DNA of 39,829 bases from Bacilli bacterium (GTDB taxonomy: Bacteria; Bacillota_I; Bacilli_A; RF39; UBA660). Of this stretch, positions 1 through 7,999 are shown piece by piece (the stretch's first letter is position 1; the number at the start of each line of letters is the position of its first letter). The notes beneath the pieces were generated by a model that saw only the letters and a program-made list of their open reading frames with translations, did not search any database and had not been told where the DNA came from. The position numbers and the translations under genes are program-made. The stretch covers positions 1-39,829 of the forward strand of contig JAFQES010000016.1 of NCBI GenBank assembly GCA_017398945.1, in the 5' to 3' direction.

Positions 1-105
1 GAATATGTTGATGATATAGTTTATGATAATAATTATTTAAGACCAAGTTATGCATTAAATTATAAAACCCCAATTGAATATAGAATTCAATTAGGGTTTA
101 ACTAA
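1..105 (+). CDS. IS3-family transposase (OrfB/integrase), C-terminal fragment, 5' truncated by window edge
   Basis: The frame is open from base 1 to a TAA at 103-105 and encodes 34 residues. They include the RPSYALNYKTPIEY segment, the usual end of the DDE integrase domain of IS3-family (IS150-like) transposases, where RPH.(A/S)LNY.TP..Y is typical. Only the tail after the last catalytic region is visible, so the element cannot be judged intact. Insertion-sequence copies often break assemblies, which would explain the window starting here. The family call rests on this short motif. Confidence 0.72.
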   Translation, partial: EYVDDIVYDNNYLRPSYALNYKTPIEYRIQLGFN

Positions 106-116
106 AAGTTTTTATG

Positions 117-135
117 TGTCTACTTTTTATTGACA
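117..135. repeat. Probable right terminal end of the IS3-family element
   Basis: TGTCTACTTTTTATTGACA lies 11 bases after the transposase stop, ends in CA as IS3-family ends do, and has short complementary tips (TGTC/GACA). The left end is outside the window, so the terminal inverted repeat cannot be verified. Confidence 0.4.
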
Positions 136-193
136 ACTTCATTTAAGCTAGCTTTTTTATTTGTTTTTTTATATAATAATTTTTGTGGTAAAT

Positions 194-2734
194 ATGAAAA
201 GAAATGAAGTAGATCTTAATAAAATTAGTCCAATGATGCGGCAATATATGGAAATAAAAGATTCATATGAAGAAGAACTTTTATTTTTTCGCTTAGGCGA
301 TTTTTATGAACTGTTTTTTGAAGATGGGATAATTGCTTCTAGAGAATTAGAACTCACCTTAACAGGGAAAAATGCCGGTTTAGATGAACGTATACCAATG
401 TGTGGAGTTCCTTTTCATTCGGTAAAACCTTATATTGAAAAATTAGTAAATAAAGGATACAAAGTAGCTATATGTGAGCAGTTAGAAGATGCTAAAGAAG
501 CTAAGGGAGTTGTTAAACGGGGCGTTATTGAAGTAATATCCAAAGGAACTATTGCTGATTATGAAATGTTAAAAGAACATGATAATAGTTATATATGTGG
601 CGTCTTAGATTTCAATTATATATATATTTTGACTTATGCAGATATTTCAACAGGAACTATTAATTCTTTAACTATAAACCATGATAAAGAAAAATTAGTT
701 AATGAACTACTATCTTTAAATGTTAAAGAAGTTATTTTAAAAGATAATTTAGATAGTGAACTTATAAATATTTTAAAAAATAACTATGGAATTGAAATAT
801 CTTTTAGTAGTGAATTATTAGAAGATAGATATAATGATTTAACTGAATCTGTTAATGATGTAAGATGCAAGATGGGCGTTAAACATTTACTTTATTATTT
901 AGTAGTTAAAGAATTAAAAGATATGTCTCATTTAGATAAAGTAAATATCATTGATAAAGAAGATTACTTACAAATGGATGTTCATACAATCAGAAATCTT
1001 GAATTAGTTGAAACACTTCGCTTAAAAGAAAGAACTTATTCTTTAATATGGTTATTAGATAAAACGAAAACTGCCATGGGTAGTAGATTACTAAAAGATT
1101 GGATGTTAAAACCCCTAAAAAGTTTAGCTAAAATAAATGAGCGATATGATAAGATTGAAATTTTAAATAATGAATTTATTTTAAAAGAAGAATTAAGAAA
1201 TAATTTAGCAGAAGTTTATGATATCGAAAGATTATGTGGAAAAATAACTTGTGGTAGTATTGGAGCTAGAGATTTATTACAACTTAAAAATAGTTTAAAA
1301 GTATTACCCTTAATTAAAAATATTATTAAAGATTTAAAATTTGGTTATGAGATAGATACTTTTGATGATTTATATAATTTATTAGAAAAGGCCATTTATG
1401 AAAATCCTCCAGTCGGAATAAAAGAAGGTTATTTAATTAAAGATGGTTACAGTGATGAGTTAGATGAATTAAAAGCTATTCGTAGTGGTGGAAAAGACTT
1501 TATTGCTTCTTTTGAAAAAGAAATTAAAGAACAAACAAATATTAAAAATCTTAAAGTTGGTTATAATAGAGTATTTGGTTATTACATTGAAGTAAGTAAA
1601 GGTCAAGTATCGGAAATAAAAGAAGAATATCATTGGGAAAGAAGACAAACTTTGGCTAATTGCGAAAGATATATTTCACCATTATTAAAAGAAAAGGAAG
1701 CTTTAATTTTAAATGCGGAAGAAAAAATAATTGATTTAGAGTACAAGTTATTTATTGAGATAAAAGAAGTAGTTAAAAAAGATATTTTAAAACTAAAGCA
1801 AACGGCTTTAATGTTAGGTGAACTTGATGTCTTAGCAAGCCTAGCAGTTGATGCTGAAGAATATGGATTAGTAAGACCATCACTTAATAATGAAAATAAG
1901 TTGGAGATTATTGATGGACGCCATCCGGTAATTGAAAAAGTAAGTAAAGAAGAATATGTTGCTAATGATTGTGTAATGCCGAGTAATATAAATACTCTTT
2001 TGATTACAGGACCTAATATGAGTGGTAAATCAACATATATGAGGCAGCTTGCTATAATTGTTATTATGGCGCAATTAGGATGTTTTGTGCCAGCCAAAAA
2101 AGCTAATATTCCAATTATTGATAAAATATTTACAAGAATTGGAGCAAGTGATGATTTAGTAAGTGGAGAATCTACTTTTATGGTCGAGATGAATGAAGCT
2201 AGAAATGCCATTTGTAATGCTACTAAAGATAGTTTAATTTTATTTGATGAGTTAGGAAGAGGAACAGCTACATATGATGGGATGAGTCTTGCTCAAGCTA
2301 TATTAGAATATATAAGTAAGAATATTAAATGTAAAACTTTATTTTCGACTCATTATCATGAAATAACATCTTTAGAAAGAAAATTTACTAATATTAAAAA
2401 TGTACATGTTGCAGCTCTAGAAGAAGGAAATAAGATAACGTTTTTGCATAAAATAAAAAATGGAGCAGTTGACAAAAGTTATGGTATTCATGTTGCAAGG
2501 CTAGCAAAAATGCCAGATGAGATAATCAATAAGGCAAGTGAAATTTTAGTTGGGTATGAAAATGCTGCTAGGAGTAAAAAAATAGAAAAAGTTCAGTTAA
2601 CAATGGATTTTGAAGAAGATAAACCGAACATCAAAGACGATTTAAGAGATAAATTAAAAAATATTGATCCATTAAATATTACTCCTATCGAAGCGCTTAA
2701 CTTAATGTATGAATTAAAACAACTAGACAAATAA
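194..2734 (+). CDS. mutS: DNA mismatch repair protein MutS
   Basis: MutS recognises mismatches and small loops and, after ADP-ATP exchange, recruits MutL. The frame is open upstream to 161, but ATG 194 gives the usual MutS N-terminus and follows a weak GTGGT ribosome site; this yields 846 residues, a normal MutS1 length. The mismatch-wedge motif is DFYEL, with Phe37 and Glu39. The lever/clamp region follows, then the ATPase: Walker A GPNMSGKST near 606-614, Walker B LILFDELGRGT, and the STHYHE switch. The C-terminus ends in the family's ALNLMYELKQL helix. No mutL follows, unlike the common mutS-mutL pair. A strong hairpin terminator lies just downstream. Confidence 0.97.
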   Translation: MKRNEVDLNKISPMMRQYMEIKDSYEEELLFFRLGDFYELFFEDGIIASRELELTLTGKNAGLDERIPMCGVPFHSVKPYIEKLVNKGYKVAICEQLEDAKEAKGVVKRGVIEVISKGTIADYEMLKEHDNSYICGVLDFNYIYILTYADISTGTINSLTINHDKEKLVNELLSLNVKEVILKDNLDSELINILKNNYGIEISFSSELLEDRYNDLTESVNDVRCKMGVKHLLYYLVVKELKDMSHLDKVNIIDKEDYLQMDVHTIRNLELVETLRLKERTYSLIWLLDKTKTAMGSRLLKDWMLKPLKSLAKINERYDKIEILNNEFILKEELRNNLAEVYDIERLCGKITCGSIGARDLLQLKNSLKVLPLIKNIIKDLKFGYEIDTFDDLYNLLEKAIYENPPVGIKEGYLIKDGYSDELDELKAIRSGGKDFIASFEKEIKEQTNIKNLKVGYNRVFGYYIEVSKGQVSEIKEEYHWERRQTLANCERYISPLLKEKEALILNAEEKIIDLEYKLFIEIKEVVKKDILKLKQTALMLGELDVLASLAVDAEEYGLVRPSLNNENKLEIIDGRHPVIEKVSKEEYVANDCVMPSNINTLLITGPNMSGKSTYMRQLAIIVIMAQLGCFVPAKKANIPIIDKIFTRIGASDDLVSGESTFMVEMNEARNAICNATKDSLILFDELGRGTATYDGMSLAQAILEYISKNIKCKTLFSTHYHEITSLERKFTNIKNVHVAALEEGNKITFLHKIKNGAVDKSYGIHVARLAKMPDEIINKASEILVGYENAARSKKIEKVQLTMDFEEDKPNIKDDLRDKLKNIDPLNITPIEALNLMYELKQLDK

Positions 2735-2740
2735 ATTTAC

Positions 2741-2781
2741 AAAAAAATATACAAAAAGCAAAGAATTTGTATATTTTTTTT
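2741..2781. terminator. Intrinsic terminator after mutS
   Basis: A perfect 15-bp stem (2741-2755 with 2766-2780) has a 10-base loop. The right arm ends in a T run and the left arm starts with an A run, so it could work in both directions. It separates mutS from the WXG cluster. Confidence 0.8.
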
Positions 2782-2809
2782 GATATATATATATATAATG
2801 TGATAAAAT
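2780..2809 (+). promoter_or_regulatory. Predicted sigma-A promoter of the WXG-like cluster
   Basis: -35 TTGATA (2780-2785), 18-base spacer, extended -10 TG-A-TAAAAT (TG 2801-2802, hexamer 2804-2809). The TGnTAWAAT form recurs through the window. It lies 23 bases before the first cluster start codon. Confidence 0.6.
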
Positions 2810-2831
2810 AATTATTATAGAGGTGGCTTAT

Positions 2832-3125
2832 ATGAAGGTTATAGTAAAGTATGAAGAATTAGAATCAAAGATTGCTATTATTCAAAAAAATATTGATTGC
2901 TTAAAGGAAGAAATAACTAATTTTAAGAATATTGCAAAATTTGATAAGTCAGAATGGTCTGGTACTGCTTCTAAAGTTTACAACAATTCTGTTGTCAAAG
3001 AATTCCCAACTTATTTAAATAATTTTTTAGTAGCAATAAATCAATTAAATAAAGATTTAAAGACTACTAGTCGAAAATATCAACAAATCGATAGATTGGT
3101 GGCGAGAAGTACAGATGGCGAATAA
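2832..3125 (+). CDS. WXG100-like (ESAT-6 superfamily) small protein
   Basis: A 97-residue, mostly helical protein without signal peptide. It has the two features that define WXG100 type VII secretion substrates: a WSG turn at residues 42-44 between two predicted helices, and a C-terminal Yxxx[D/E] motif (Y83-QQI-D87). The frame is open to GTG 2823, but AGAGGTGG at 2819-2826 sits 6 bases before ATG 2832, which decides the start. The gene overlaps the next by 11 bases and leads a four-gene transcription unit. The family call comes from length, helical pattern and motifs; overall similarity to known WXG100 proteins was not tested. It may be the small partner that heterodimerises with the larger WXG protein encoded next. 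Confidence 0.65.
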   Translation: MKVIVKYEELESKIAIIQKNIDCLKEEITNFKNIAKFDKSEWSGTASKVYNNSVVKEFPTYLNNFLVAINQLNKDLKTTSRKYQQIDRLVARSTDGE

Positions 3126-4221
3126 TACTAATAATAATCTAGTAGGCGAATTTACAGTTGCTCCTGAAGCTTTAGTGGACAAAGCAAAACAAATTAACGA
3201 TAGTTTATCTATGATTTCACTTTTTATGAAAATGATAGAAGATTGCTTTAAATCGCTTGAAGAAGGAGAAATATGGCAAGGTCCGTTAGCCGAAAAATAT
3301 TGTGAAAATGCCAGAGCATTTTTTGAACGTGGAGCATCTTTCTCGGAAGGGTCAACAAATAATGGTTATAATACATATAGTAATAATGTTAGAACTTATG
3401 CAACCACAATTTCTAATTTATTAAATGATGCTAGTAAAGGTTACTTAAGTACTGATGAAGCAATAGAAAGATCTATATCTGGTGAAAATAGTAGTTCTGA
3501 AACTTCCCAAGATGCAGAATCTAATAATCAAGAGGCAACTAAATCTACTACTGAGCCTGCTACTGAACCTGCTACTCAACCAACAACAGAACCAACAACC
3601 CAATCTTCAACACAAGTTGAAGAACCAACAACAGTTCTCGAAACAACAACAACAGCAGCTACTACTAAAAAAACAACAGAATCTTCAACCACAAAAAATC
3701 AAAATTCTGATGTGAGATATGAAGTCCCTCAAGGTGAAACTTATGCCAAACAAGTCCAATCTATAAATTCTTTGTCGGAAGAAAAGAATGCTGATGGTTC
3801 TTATTATTATAAAGCGAGTGCTATTGCTTATGGAGGGACTGATTCAAGCGGCAAAAAATGGAATACTAAAACAGAAGAAGGAACCGGATTGCGTTATGTA
3901 GAAGAAGATGGTGAAAAATATTATTGTGCCGCTATGGGAACGGTATATGGTGAAGCTGGTGATAAAGTAAAAGTAACAACAGACACCGGTCAAACATTTA
4001 ACGTTATTATAACCGATTCAAAAAGTGTAAAAGATGCAGAAACCGTAAATGTTAACGGCGAAACATATTCACAATATCATTATTGGAGTCCTGGAGTAAA
4101 AGACTTGGTTGAATTAAATTGTGAATATAGTAAGATTCCAGCAAATGTGCGTAACATGGGTAGTTGGCATGTTTTAGAACAATTTAGTGGGAATGTAGTT
4201 TCTATTGAACCAATTAATTAA
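3115..4221 (+). CDS. WXG-like domain, Thr/Pro-rich linker and C-terminal wall-associated-type domain
   Basis: A 368-residue modular protein without signal peptide or membrane segment. Residues 1-120 form a helical WXG-type module with W54-Q55-G56 and a Yxxx[D/E] motif (Y110-LST-D114). Residues about 125-200 are a low-complexity Thr/Pro/Glu linker encoded by imperfect ACN-CCN repeats. The last about 165 residues resemble an unnamed beta-rich domain that I associate with the ends of Gram-positive peptidoglycan hydrolases (motifs AAMGTVYG, GDKVKV, IITDSKS, VELNCEYSKIP); a double-psi barrel is possible. This design fits a secreted wall protein using a type VII signal. ATG 3115 overlaps the previous stop, implying coupling. 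Domain identity of the C-terminus is uncertain. Confidence 0.6.
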   Translation: MANNTNNNLVGEFTVAPEALVDKAKQINDSLSMISLFMKMIEDCFKSLEEGEIWQGPLAEKYCENARAFFERGASFSEGSTNNGYNTYSNNVRTYATTISNLLNDASKGYLSTDEAIERSISGENSSSETSQDAESNNQEATKSTTEPATEPATQPTTEPTTQSSTQVEEPTTVLETTTTAATTKKTTESSTTKNQNSDVRYEVPQGETYAKQVQSINSLSEEKNADGSYYYKASAIAYGGTDSSGKKWNTKTEEGTGLRYVEEDGEKYYCAAMGTVYGEAGDKVKVTTDTGQTFNVIITDSKSVKDAETVNVNGETYSQYHYWSPGVKDLVELNCEYSKIPANVRNMGSWHVLEQFSGNVVSIEPIN

Positions 4222-4235
4222 GGAGGAAATAAACC

Positions 4236-5582
4236 ATGAGTTGGAATGTAAAGACAAACGCTGAAGAATATAAAATTGACACTGATGGTCTAAGTGATAA
4301 ATTAAATATTCTTATTAATGTTTCTAAAATAGATTTAGAAGAGTTAAAGGCTAAGTTAGATAGTTCAGGATATGCAAGTTTAGCCACATTGGCAGATGGT
4401 TCATCGGTTGCTTTTCCTGATAAAGTTAATAGAACTAAAGATAAAATAACTAAATTACAAGAAGCTTTAAATAAATTAATAGATAAAGCTCAATATCATA
4501 GCGATAATATTACCGCTTTTGAAAGTGGTCAACCAGTAACAATTGAAGAAGTCTCTTCAACAGCAACTCCTACGCCTAGTAGTGAAACTATAACAATTCA
4601 AAAAGGTGATACTTTGTGGAATCTAGCTATTAGCAAAGGTCATGAAGGATCAGAATGGAATAAAGTGTTCAAAACAAAAGATGGTCAAACTATTACTTCG
4701 CAACAAGCAATTGCTCTTAGTGCTGGGGATGAAATAATGTATGTTGGAAATAATCAAGAAACTACATCAAATATAGCCTATACTACAATTGACCCAACAA
4801 CCTTAACAAGCGTAGCAGCTTTAGAAGCAATACCTTTAGTTGATTATAATAATTTGCCCAAAAATGTGCCTTCGGATTTATTTGTAACAACGTATGGTGG
4901 GTATGATGATTTAGAAAGACCATTTTCAAATCCAAGGATGGTAGTTACAGATCATGCTAATGGATATTATTCGGATGGAAATAAACATTGGGGAAGTGAT
5001 TGGAATTCTTTGGATGGTGGATCTGCAGATCATGGAGAATCAATTACACCTATTGCCTCAGGAATTGTTGTCGAAAAAGGGACAAATAAAAATAAAGGGT
5101 TAGGATATTATGTTACTATTTTATCAGAACATGTCAATCCTGAAACTGGAGAAACTGAATATATGTTAACTAGTTATGGCCATATGGATAAAGTAAGTAA
5201 TTTAGAGGTAGGTCAAGTTGTTACAACTGACACCCTGGTGGGAGAAGTAGGAAAAAGTGGTAATTCTGATGGATATCACTGTCATGTAGAAACAGAGATG
5301 CATTTACAACCTAATGAAAGATATAATAACAATTTTGTTAAGGTTTCTAATGGCTCAACTTATACAATTGATGAGATAGAAACTGAGGTGCGAGAAGACG
5401 GTAATACTTATGTAACGGAAGAAAGTATGCAAAAATTATATGGAGAAGATGCTATGTTTGAAAGACAAGCATATTCTAGTGAATTATCTGGTCACTTTAA
5501 TAGAAACCCACAAGATTATGATAAGTATATGGCTGAAAATAATATTAATTATCAATATCCAGAATGGTTTAAGGAGGCGTAA
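4236..5582 (+). CDS. LysM and M23 peptidase (LytM-type endopeptidase) with helical N-terminal secretion-type domain
   Basis: A 448-residue predicted peptidoglycan endopeptidase. Residues 1-105 are helical and lack a classical signal peptide, a clear WXG and a perfect Yxxx[D/E]. After a short Thr/Ser/Pro linker, residues about 115-165 form a LysM domain (ITIQKGDTLWNLA) that binds glycan. Residues about 245-355 are an M23 domain with both zinc motifs: H251-xxx-D255 (HWGSD) and H348-C-H350. The intervening GLGYYVTI and SYGHMDKV strands fit the fold. About 90 residues follow. AGGAGG at 4222-4227 precedes the ATG. Its setting between WXG-type genes suggests export by the same non-Sec route; that is inference. 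The hydrolase assignment is firm. Confidence 0.85.
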   Translation: MSWNVKTNAEEYKIDTDGLSDKLNILINVSKIDLEELKAKLDSSGYASLATLADGSSVAFPDKVNRTKDKITKLQEALNKLIDKAQYHSDNITAFESGQPVTIEEVSSTATPTPSSETITIQKGDTLWNLAISKGHEGSEWNKVFKTKDGQTITSQQAIALSAGDEIMYVGNNQETTSNIAYTTIDPTTLTSVAALEAIPLVDYNNLPKNVPSDLFVTTYGGYDDLERPFSNPRMVVTDHANGYYSDGNKHWGSDWNSLDGGSADHGESITPIASGIVVEKGTNKNKGLGYYVTILSEHVNPETGETEYMLTSYGHMDKVSNLEVGQVVTTDTLVGEVGKSGNSDGYHCHVETEMHLQPNERYNNNFVKVSNGSTYTIDEIETEVREDGNTYVTEESMQKLYGEDAMFERQAYSSELSGHFNRNPQDYDKYMAENNINYQYPEWFKEA

Positions 5583-5584
5583 TA

Positions 5585-6016
5585 ATGAAAAGTTTAGTTG
5601 AAAAGATAAAAACAACGCTTAATAATTTTAGTCTTGGTTACGGCCAAGACAATATTTGGAGCGGAAATGCTAAAATAAAATTCAGTGATGAATTCGCATC
5701 TTTAAAAGATAGTAGAAGTTATATGTCTCAAAAAACAATTACAGCTGTAGGATATTGTATTACTAATTTAGAAAGTGCTAAAAAATGTTATGATGAATTT
5801 AACGCTATATATTATAATGTTGAAAAATTAAAAAATGAATATGAAATGGCCAACAGTTATTATAGAAGCGTAATGAGTAATCCTGATTCTTCAGTAAGTG
5901 AAAGAAATATGGCCCGATCTTCTCGGGACAGAGCTCAAGCTGCATATACTAATAAACGTCAAGAAGCAAACGATAAAAAAAGAGAGCTTAGAACATTTTT
6001 AAGTAACATAAGATAA
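5585..6016 (+). CDS. WXG-like helical protein, last gene of the cluster
   Basis: 143 residues, charged and helical, with a WSG turn at residues 25-27, a Yxxx[D/E] match (Y76-YNV-E80), and a long predicted coiled coil over about 60-140. It starts 2 bases after the peptidase stop and uses the GGAGG that ends the peptidase gene, so the two are translationally coupled. The coiled-coil tail is longer than in a standard 100-residue WXG protein; it may be an LXG/WXG variant or a chaperone-like partner for the peptidase. No specific function is recognised. Confidence 0.5.
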   Translation: MKSLVEKIKTTLNNFSLGYGQDNIWSGNAKIKFSDEFASLKDSRSYMSQKTITAVGYCITNLESAKKCYDEFNAIYYNVEKLKNEYEMANSYYRSVMSNPDSSVSERNMARSSRDRAQAAYTNKRQEANDKKRELRTFLSNIR

Positions 6017-6020
6017 AACT

Positions 6021-6045
6021 AAAAAACCAAAAAATTGGTTTTTTT
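6021..6045 (+). terminator. Intrinsic terminator after the WXG-like cluster
   Basis: 10-bp stem (6021-6030 with 6035-6044), 4-base A loop, T run. It closes the four-gene unit. Confidence 0.8.
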
Positions 6046-6046
6046 A

Positions 6047-6075
6047 TTGTTAATATATAGTAAAAATGTTATAAT
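6047..6075 (+). promoter_or_regulatory. Predicted sigma-A promoter of nusB-xseA-xseB
   Basis: -35 TTGTTA (6047-6052), 17-base spacer, extended -10 TG-T-TATAAT (hexamer 6070-6075). It begins immediately after the terminator and lies 25 bases before nusB. Confidence 0.65.
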
Positions 6076-6100
6076 TTTAAAAGTTATAGAGGTGAAATAA

Positions 6101-6499
6101 ATGGCTTTAACAAGATCAGAATTAAGAAAAAAAATAATGATAATCTTATATCAAATAGATATCTTAAAAGGAAATAATGTTTCTTATGACATAGAAGAGG
6201 TAATGAAGGATAATATTGAAACTGAAAATGAATTTGTAAAGACAATTGTATATGGAGTAGAAACATATAAAGAACAAATCGATGAAATCGCTAATAAATA
6301 TATGGTCGATTGGGATATTAATCGTTTAGATAAAACAGGAGCAATGATTTTACGTATGGGAATTTTTGAATTAATGTACACAGACACTCCTCAAATTGTT
6401 GTTATTAACGAAGCTATAGAATTAGCTAAACAATATAGTGACGATAAAGTAAAAAATATTATTAATGCGGTTTTAGACAAAATAAAAAAGAGTTTATAA
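6101..6499 (+). CDS. nusB: Transcription antitermination factor NusB
   Basis: 132 residues, a typical NusB length. NusB binds boxA RNA with NusE/S10 and supports rRNA antitermination. The N-terminal RSELRKKIMIILYQIDIL helix, the central IDEIANKYMVDWDINRLDK segment, and the end INEAIELAKQY...NAVLDKI are characteristic. The start is fixed by AGAGGTGA 8 bases upstream. It is followed 10 bases later by xseA, the same nusB-xseA-xseB order seen in many Firmicutes. Confidence 0.95.
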   Translation: MALTRSELRKKIMIILYQIDILKGNNVSYDIEEVMKDNIETENEFVKTIVYGVETYKEQIDEIANKYMVDWDINRLDKTGAMILRMGIFELMYTDTPQIVVINEAIELAKQYSDDKVKNIINAVLDKIKKSL

Positions 6500-6509
6500 A
6501 GGATAAACT

Positions 6510-7712
6510 ATGGATGAAAAGTATTTAAAAATTAGTGAACTTAATAATTATGTTAAATCTTTAATTGATAGCGATTCATTTTTAAATAAAGTTTATTTAA
6601 AAGGAGAAATATCTAATTTTAAAAACCATACGAGAGGACATCTTTATTTTACATTAAAAGACGAGGAATCTCGTTTAAGTGCAGTTATGTTTGCTAGCAG
6701 TGCTACAAAACTTTTATTTACTCCAGAAGATGGGATGAATGTTCTGGTTACAGGACGTATTTCATGTTATCCAGCTGCTGGTACTTATCAAATATATGTT
6801 GAGAAGATGGAACAAGATGGAGTAGGAAATTTATATGTTTTATTTGAACAATTAAAAGAAAAATTAAGTAAAGAAGGCTTATTTGCTTTAGAACATAAAA
6901 AACAAATACCTAAATATCCGCAACGAATTGGGGTAATTACCGCCCCAACAGGAGCTGCTATAAAAGATATTTTAAGTACCATAAAAAGAAGATATCCTTT
7001 ATGTGAAACAATTTTATTTCCTGCATTAGTTCAGGGTAAAGATGCTGCTCCAGATATTGTAAAACAAATAAAAAAAGCTCAAGAATTTGAATTAGATGTT
7101 TTAATTGTAGGTCGAGGTGGCGGCTCTATTGAGGATTTATGGGCATTTAATGAAGAAATTGTTGCAAGAGCTATTTATGAATGTACAATCCCTACAATCA
7201 GTGCTGTAGGGCACGAAATAGATTATACTATTAGTGATTTTGTAGCAGATCTTCGAGCCCCAACTCCAACAGGAGCCGCTGAGATGGCAGTACCGACAAT
7301 TTTAGAAATGGATAATGCTTTAAAGTATTATCAAGTCAGATTAAATAAGTCAATAAAAAATCTAGTTAATGAAAAATATATTGCTTTAAGAAATATTAGA
7401 AATTCATATATATTGAAAAATCCTTTATCATTATATGAAATTAAAGACCAAAAGTTGGATCAATTAATTGATAAAGTAAATGTTTTATATAAAAACATTA
7501 TAAATAAAAACGATATTAAATTAAATAATTTAATTCGTCATATAGAATCTTTAAATCCAATCAGCACCTTAAAAAGAGGATATGCTATAGTAAAAAAAGG
7601 CCAAAAGATAGTTACCGATGCTAGTAATTTAAAAATAAATGATAAGATTACAATATCAATGGATAAATATGAATTAACTAGTAAGATAACTAATGTTAAG
7701 GAGGAATTATAA
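6510..7712 (+). CDS. xseA: Exodeoxyribonuclease VII large subunit
   Basis: XseA is the catalytic subunit of ExoVII, which degrades single-stranded DNA from both ends. The 400-residue protein has the N-terminal OB fold (YLKISELNNYVKSL, VYLKGEISNFK) over about 1-100, then the catalytic region with RIGVITAPTGAAIKD, VGRGGGSIEDLWAFN and PTPTGAAEMA, then a long helical segment and the C-terminal LKRGYAIV strand. It is slightly shorter than the E. coli enzyme, as usual in Firmicutes. The TAA stop shares its last base with the xseB ATG. Confidence 0.96.
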   Translation: MDEKYLKISELNNYVKSLIDSDSFLNKVYLKGEISNFKNHTRGHLYFTLKDEESRLSAVMFASSATKLLFTPEDGMNVLVTGRISCYPAAGTYQIYVEKMEQDGVGNLYVLFEQLKEKLSKEGLFALEHKKQIPKYPQRIGVITAPTGAAIKDILSTIKRRYPLCETILFPALVQGKDAAPDIVKQIKKAQEFELDVLIVGRGGGSIEDLWAFNEEIVARAIYECTIPTISAVGHEIDYTISDFVADLRAPTPTGAAEMAVPTILEMDNALKYYQVRLNKSIKNLVNEKYIALRNIRNSYILKNPLSLYEIKDQKLDQLIDKVNVLYKNIINKNDIKLNNLIRHIESLNPISTLKRGYAIVKKGQKIVTDASNLKINDKITISMDKYELTSKITNVKEEL

Positions 7713-7939
7713 TGAAAGAAGAAAGTTTTGAAAATTCTTTAATTAAATTGGAAAATATTGTTAAGGAATTAGAAAGTGGAGAAACTCCGCTTGATAATGC
7801 TATTCTAAAGTATACAGAAGCAATGAAATTAGCTAAATTTTGTAGTGAAAAAATTTCTAAGGCAACAGAAAGTGTTAATAAAATATTAAAAGATGATGGT
7901 ACAGTAGAAGAATTTAATGCTGATAATGGTAATAATTAA
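7712..7939 (+). CDS. xseB: Exodeoxyribonuclease VII small subunit
   Basis: A 75-residue two-helix protein with the family signature FENSLIKLENIVKELESGE and PLDNAILKYTEAMKL. Several copies bind the helical part of XseA in ExoVII. The one-base overlap with xseA (TAATG) and GGAGG just upstream indicate coupled translation. Its stop codon lies inside the terminator stem. Confidence 0.94.
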   Translation: MKEESFENSLIKLENIVKELESGETPLDNAILKYTEAMKLAKFCSEKISKATESVNKILKDDGTVEEFNADNGNN

Positions 7940-7957
7940 ACCAATTATTACCTTTTT
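7928..7957 (+). terminator. Intrinsic terminator overlapping the end of xseB
   Basis: 10-bp stem GGTAATAATT/AATTATTACC (7928-7937 with 7943-7952), 5-base loop, five Ts. The left arm includes the last xseB codons. Confidence 0.8.
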
Positions 7958-7999
7958 AAATGTACATTTTTTTACCATACTAATAAAGGTGATGTATAT

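Noticed and set aside
1630-2211. 193-codon minus-strand frame inside mutS
   Set aside because: It lies opposite the conserved MutS ATPase region, has no ribosome site or recognisable domain, and is explained as an antisense shadow.
3482-3715. 77-codon Gln/Leu-rich frame inside the second WXG gene
   Set aside because: It is the alternative phase of the ACN-CCN repeat encoding the Thr/Pro linker; low complexity explains it.
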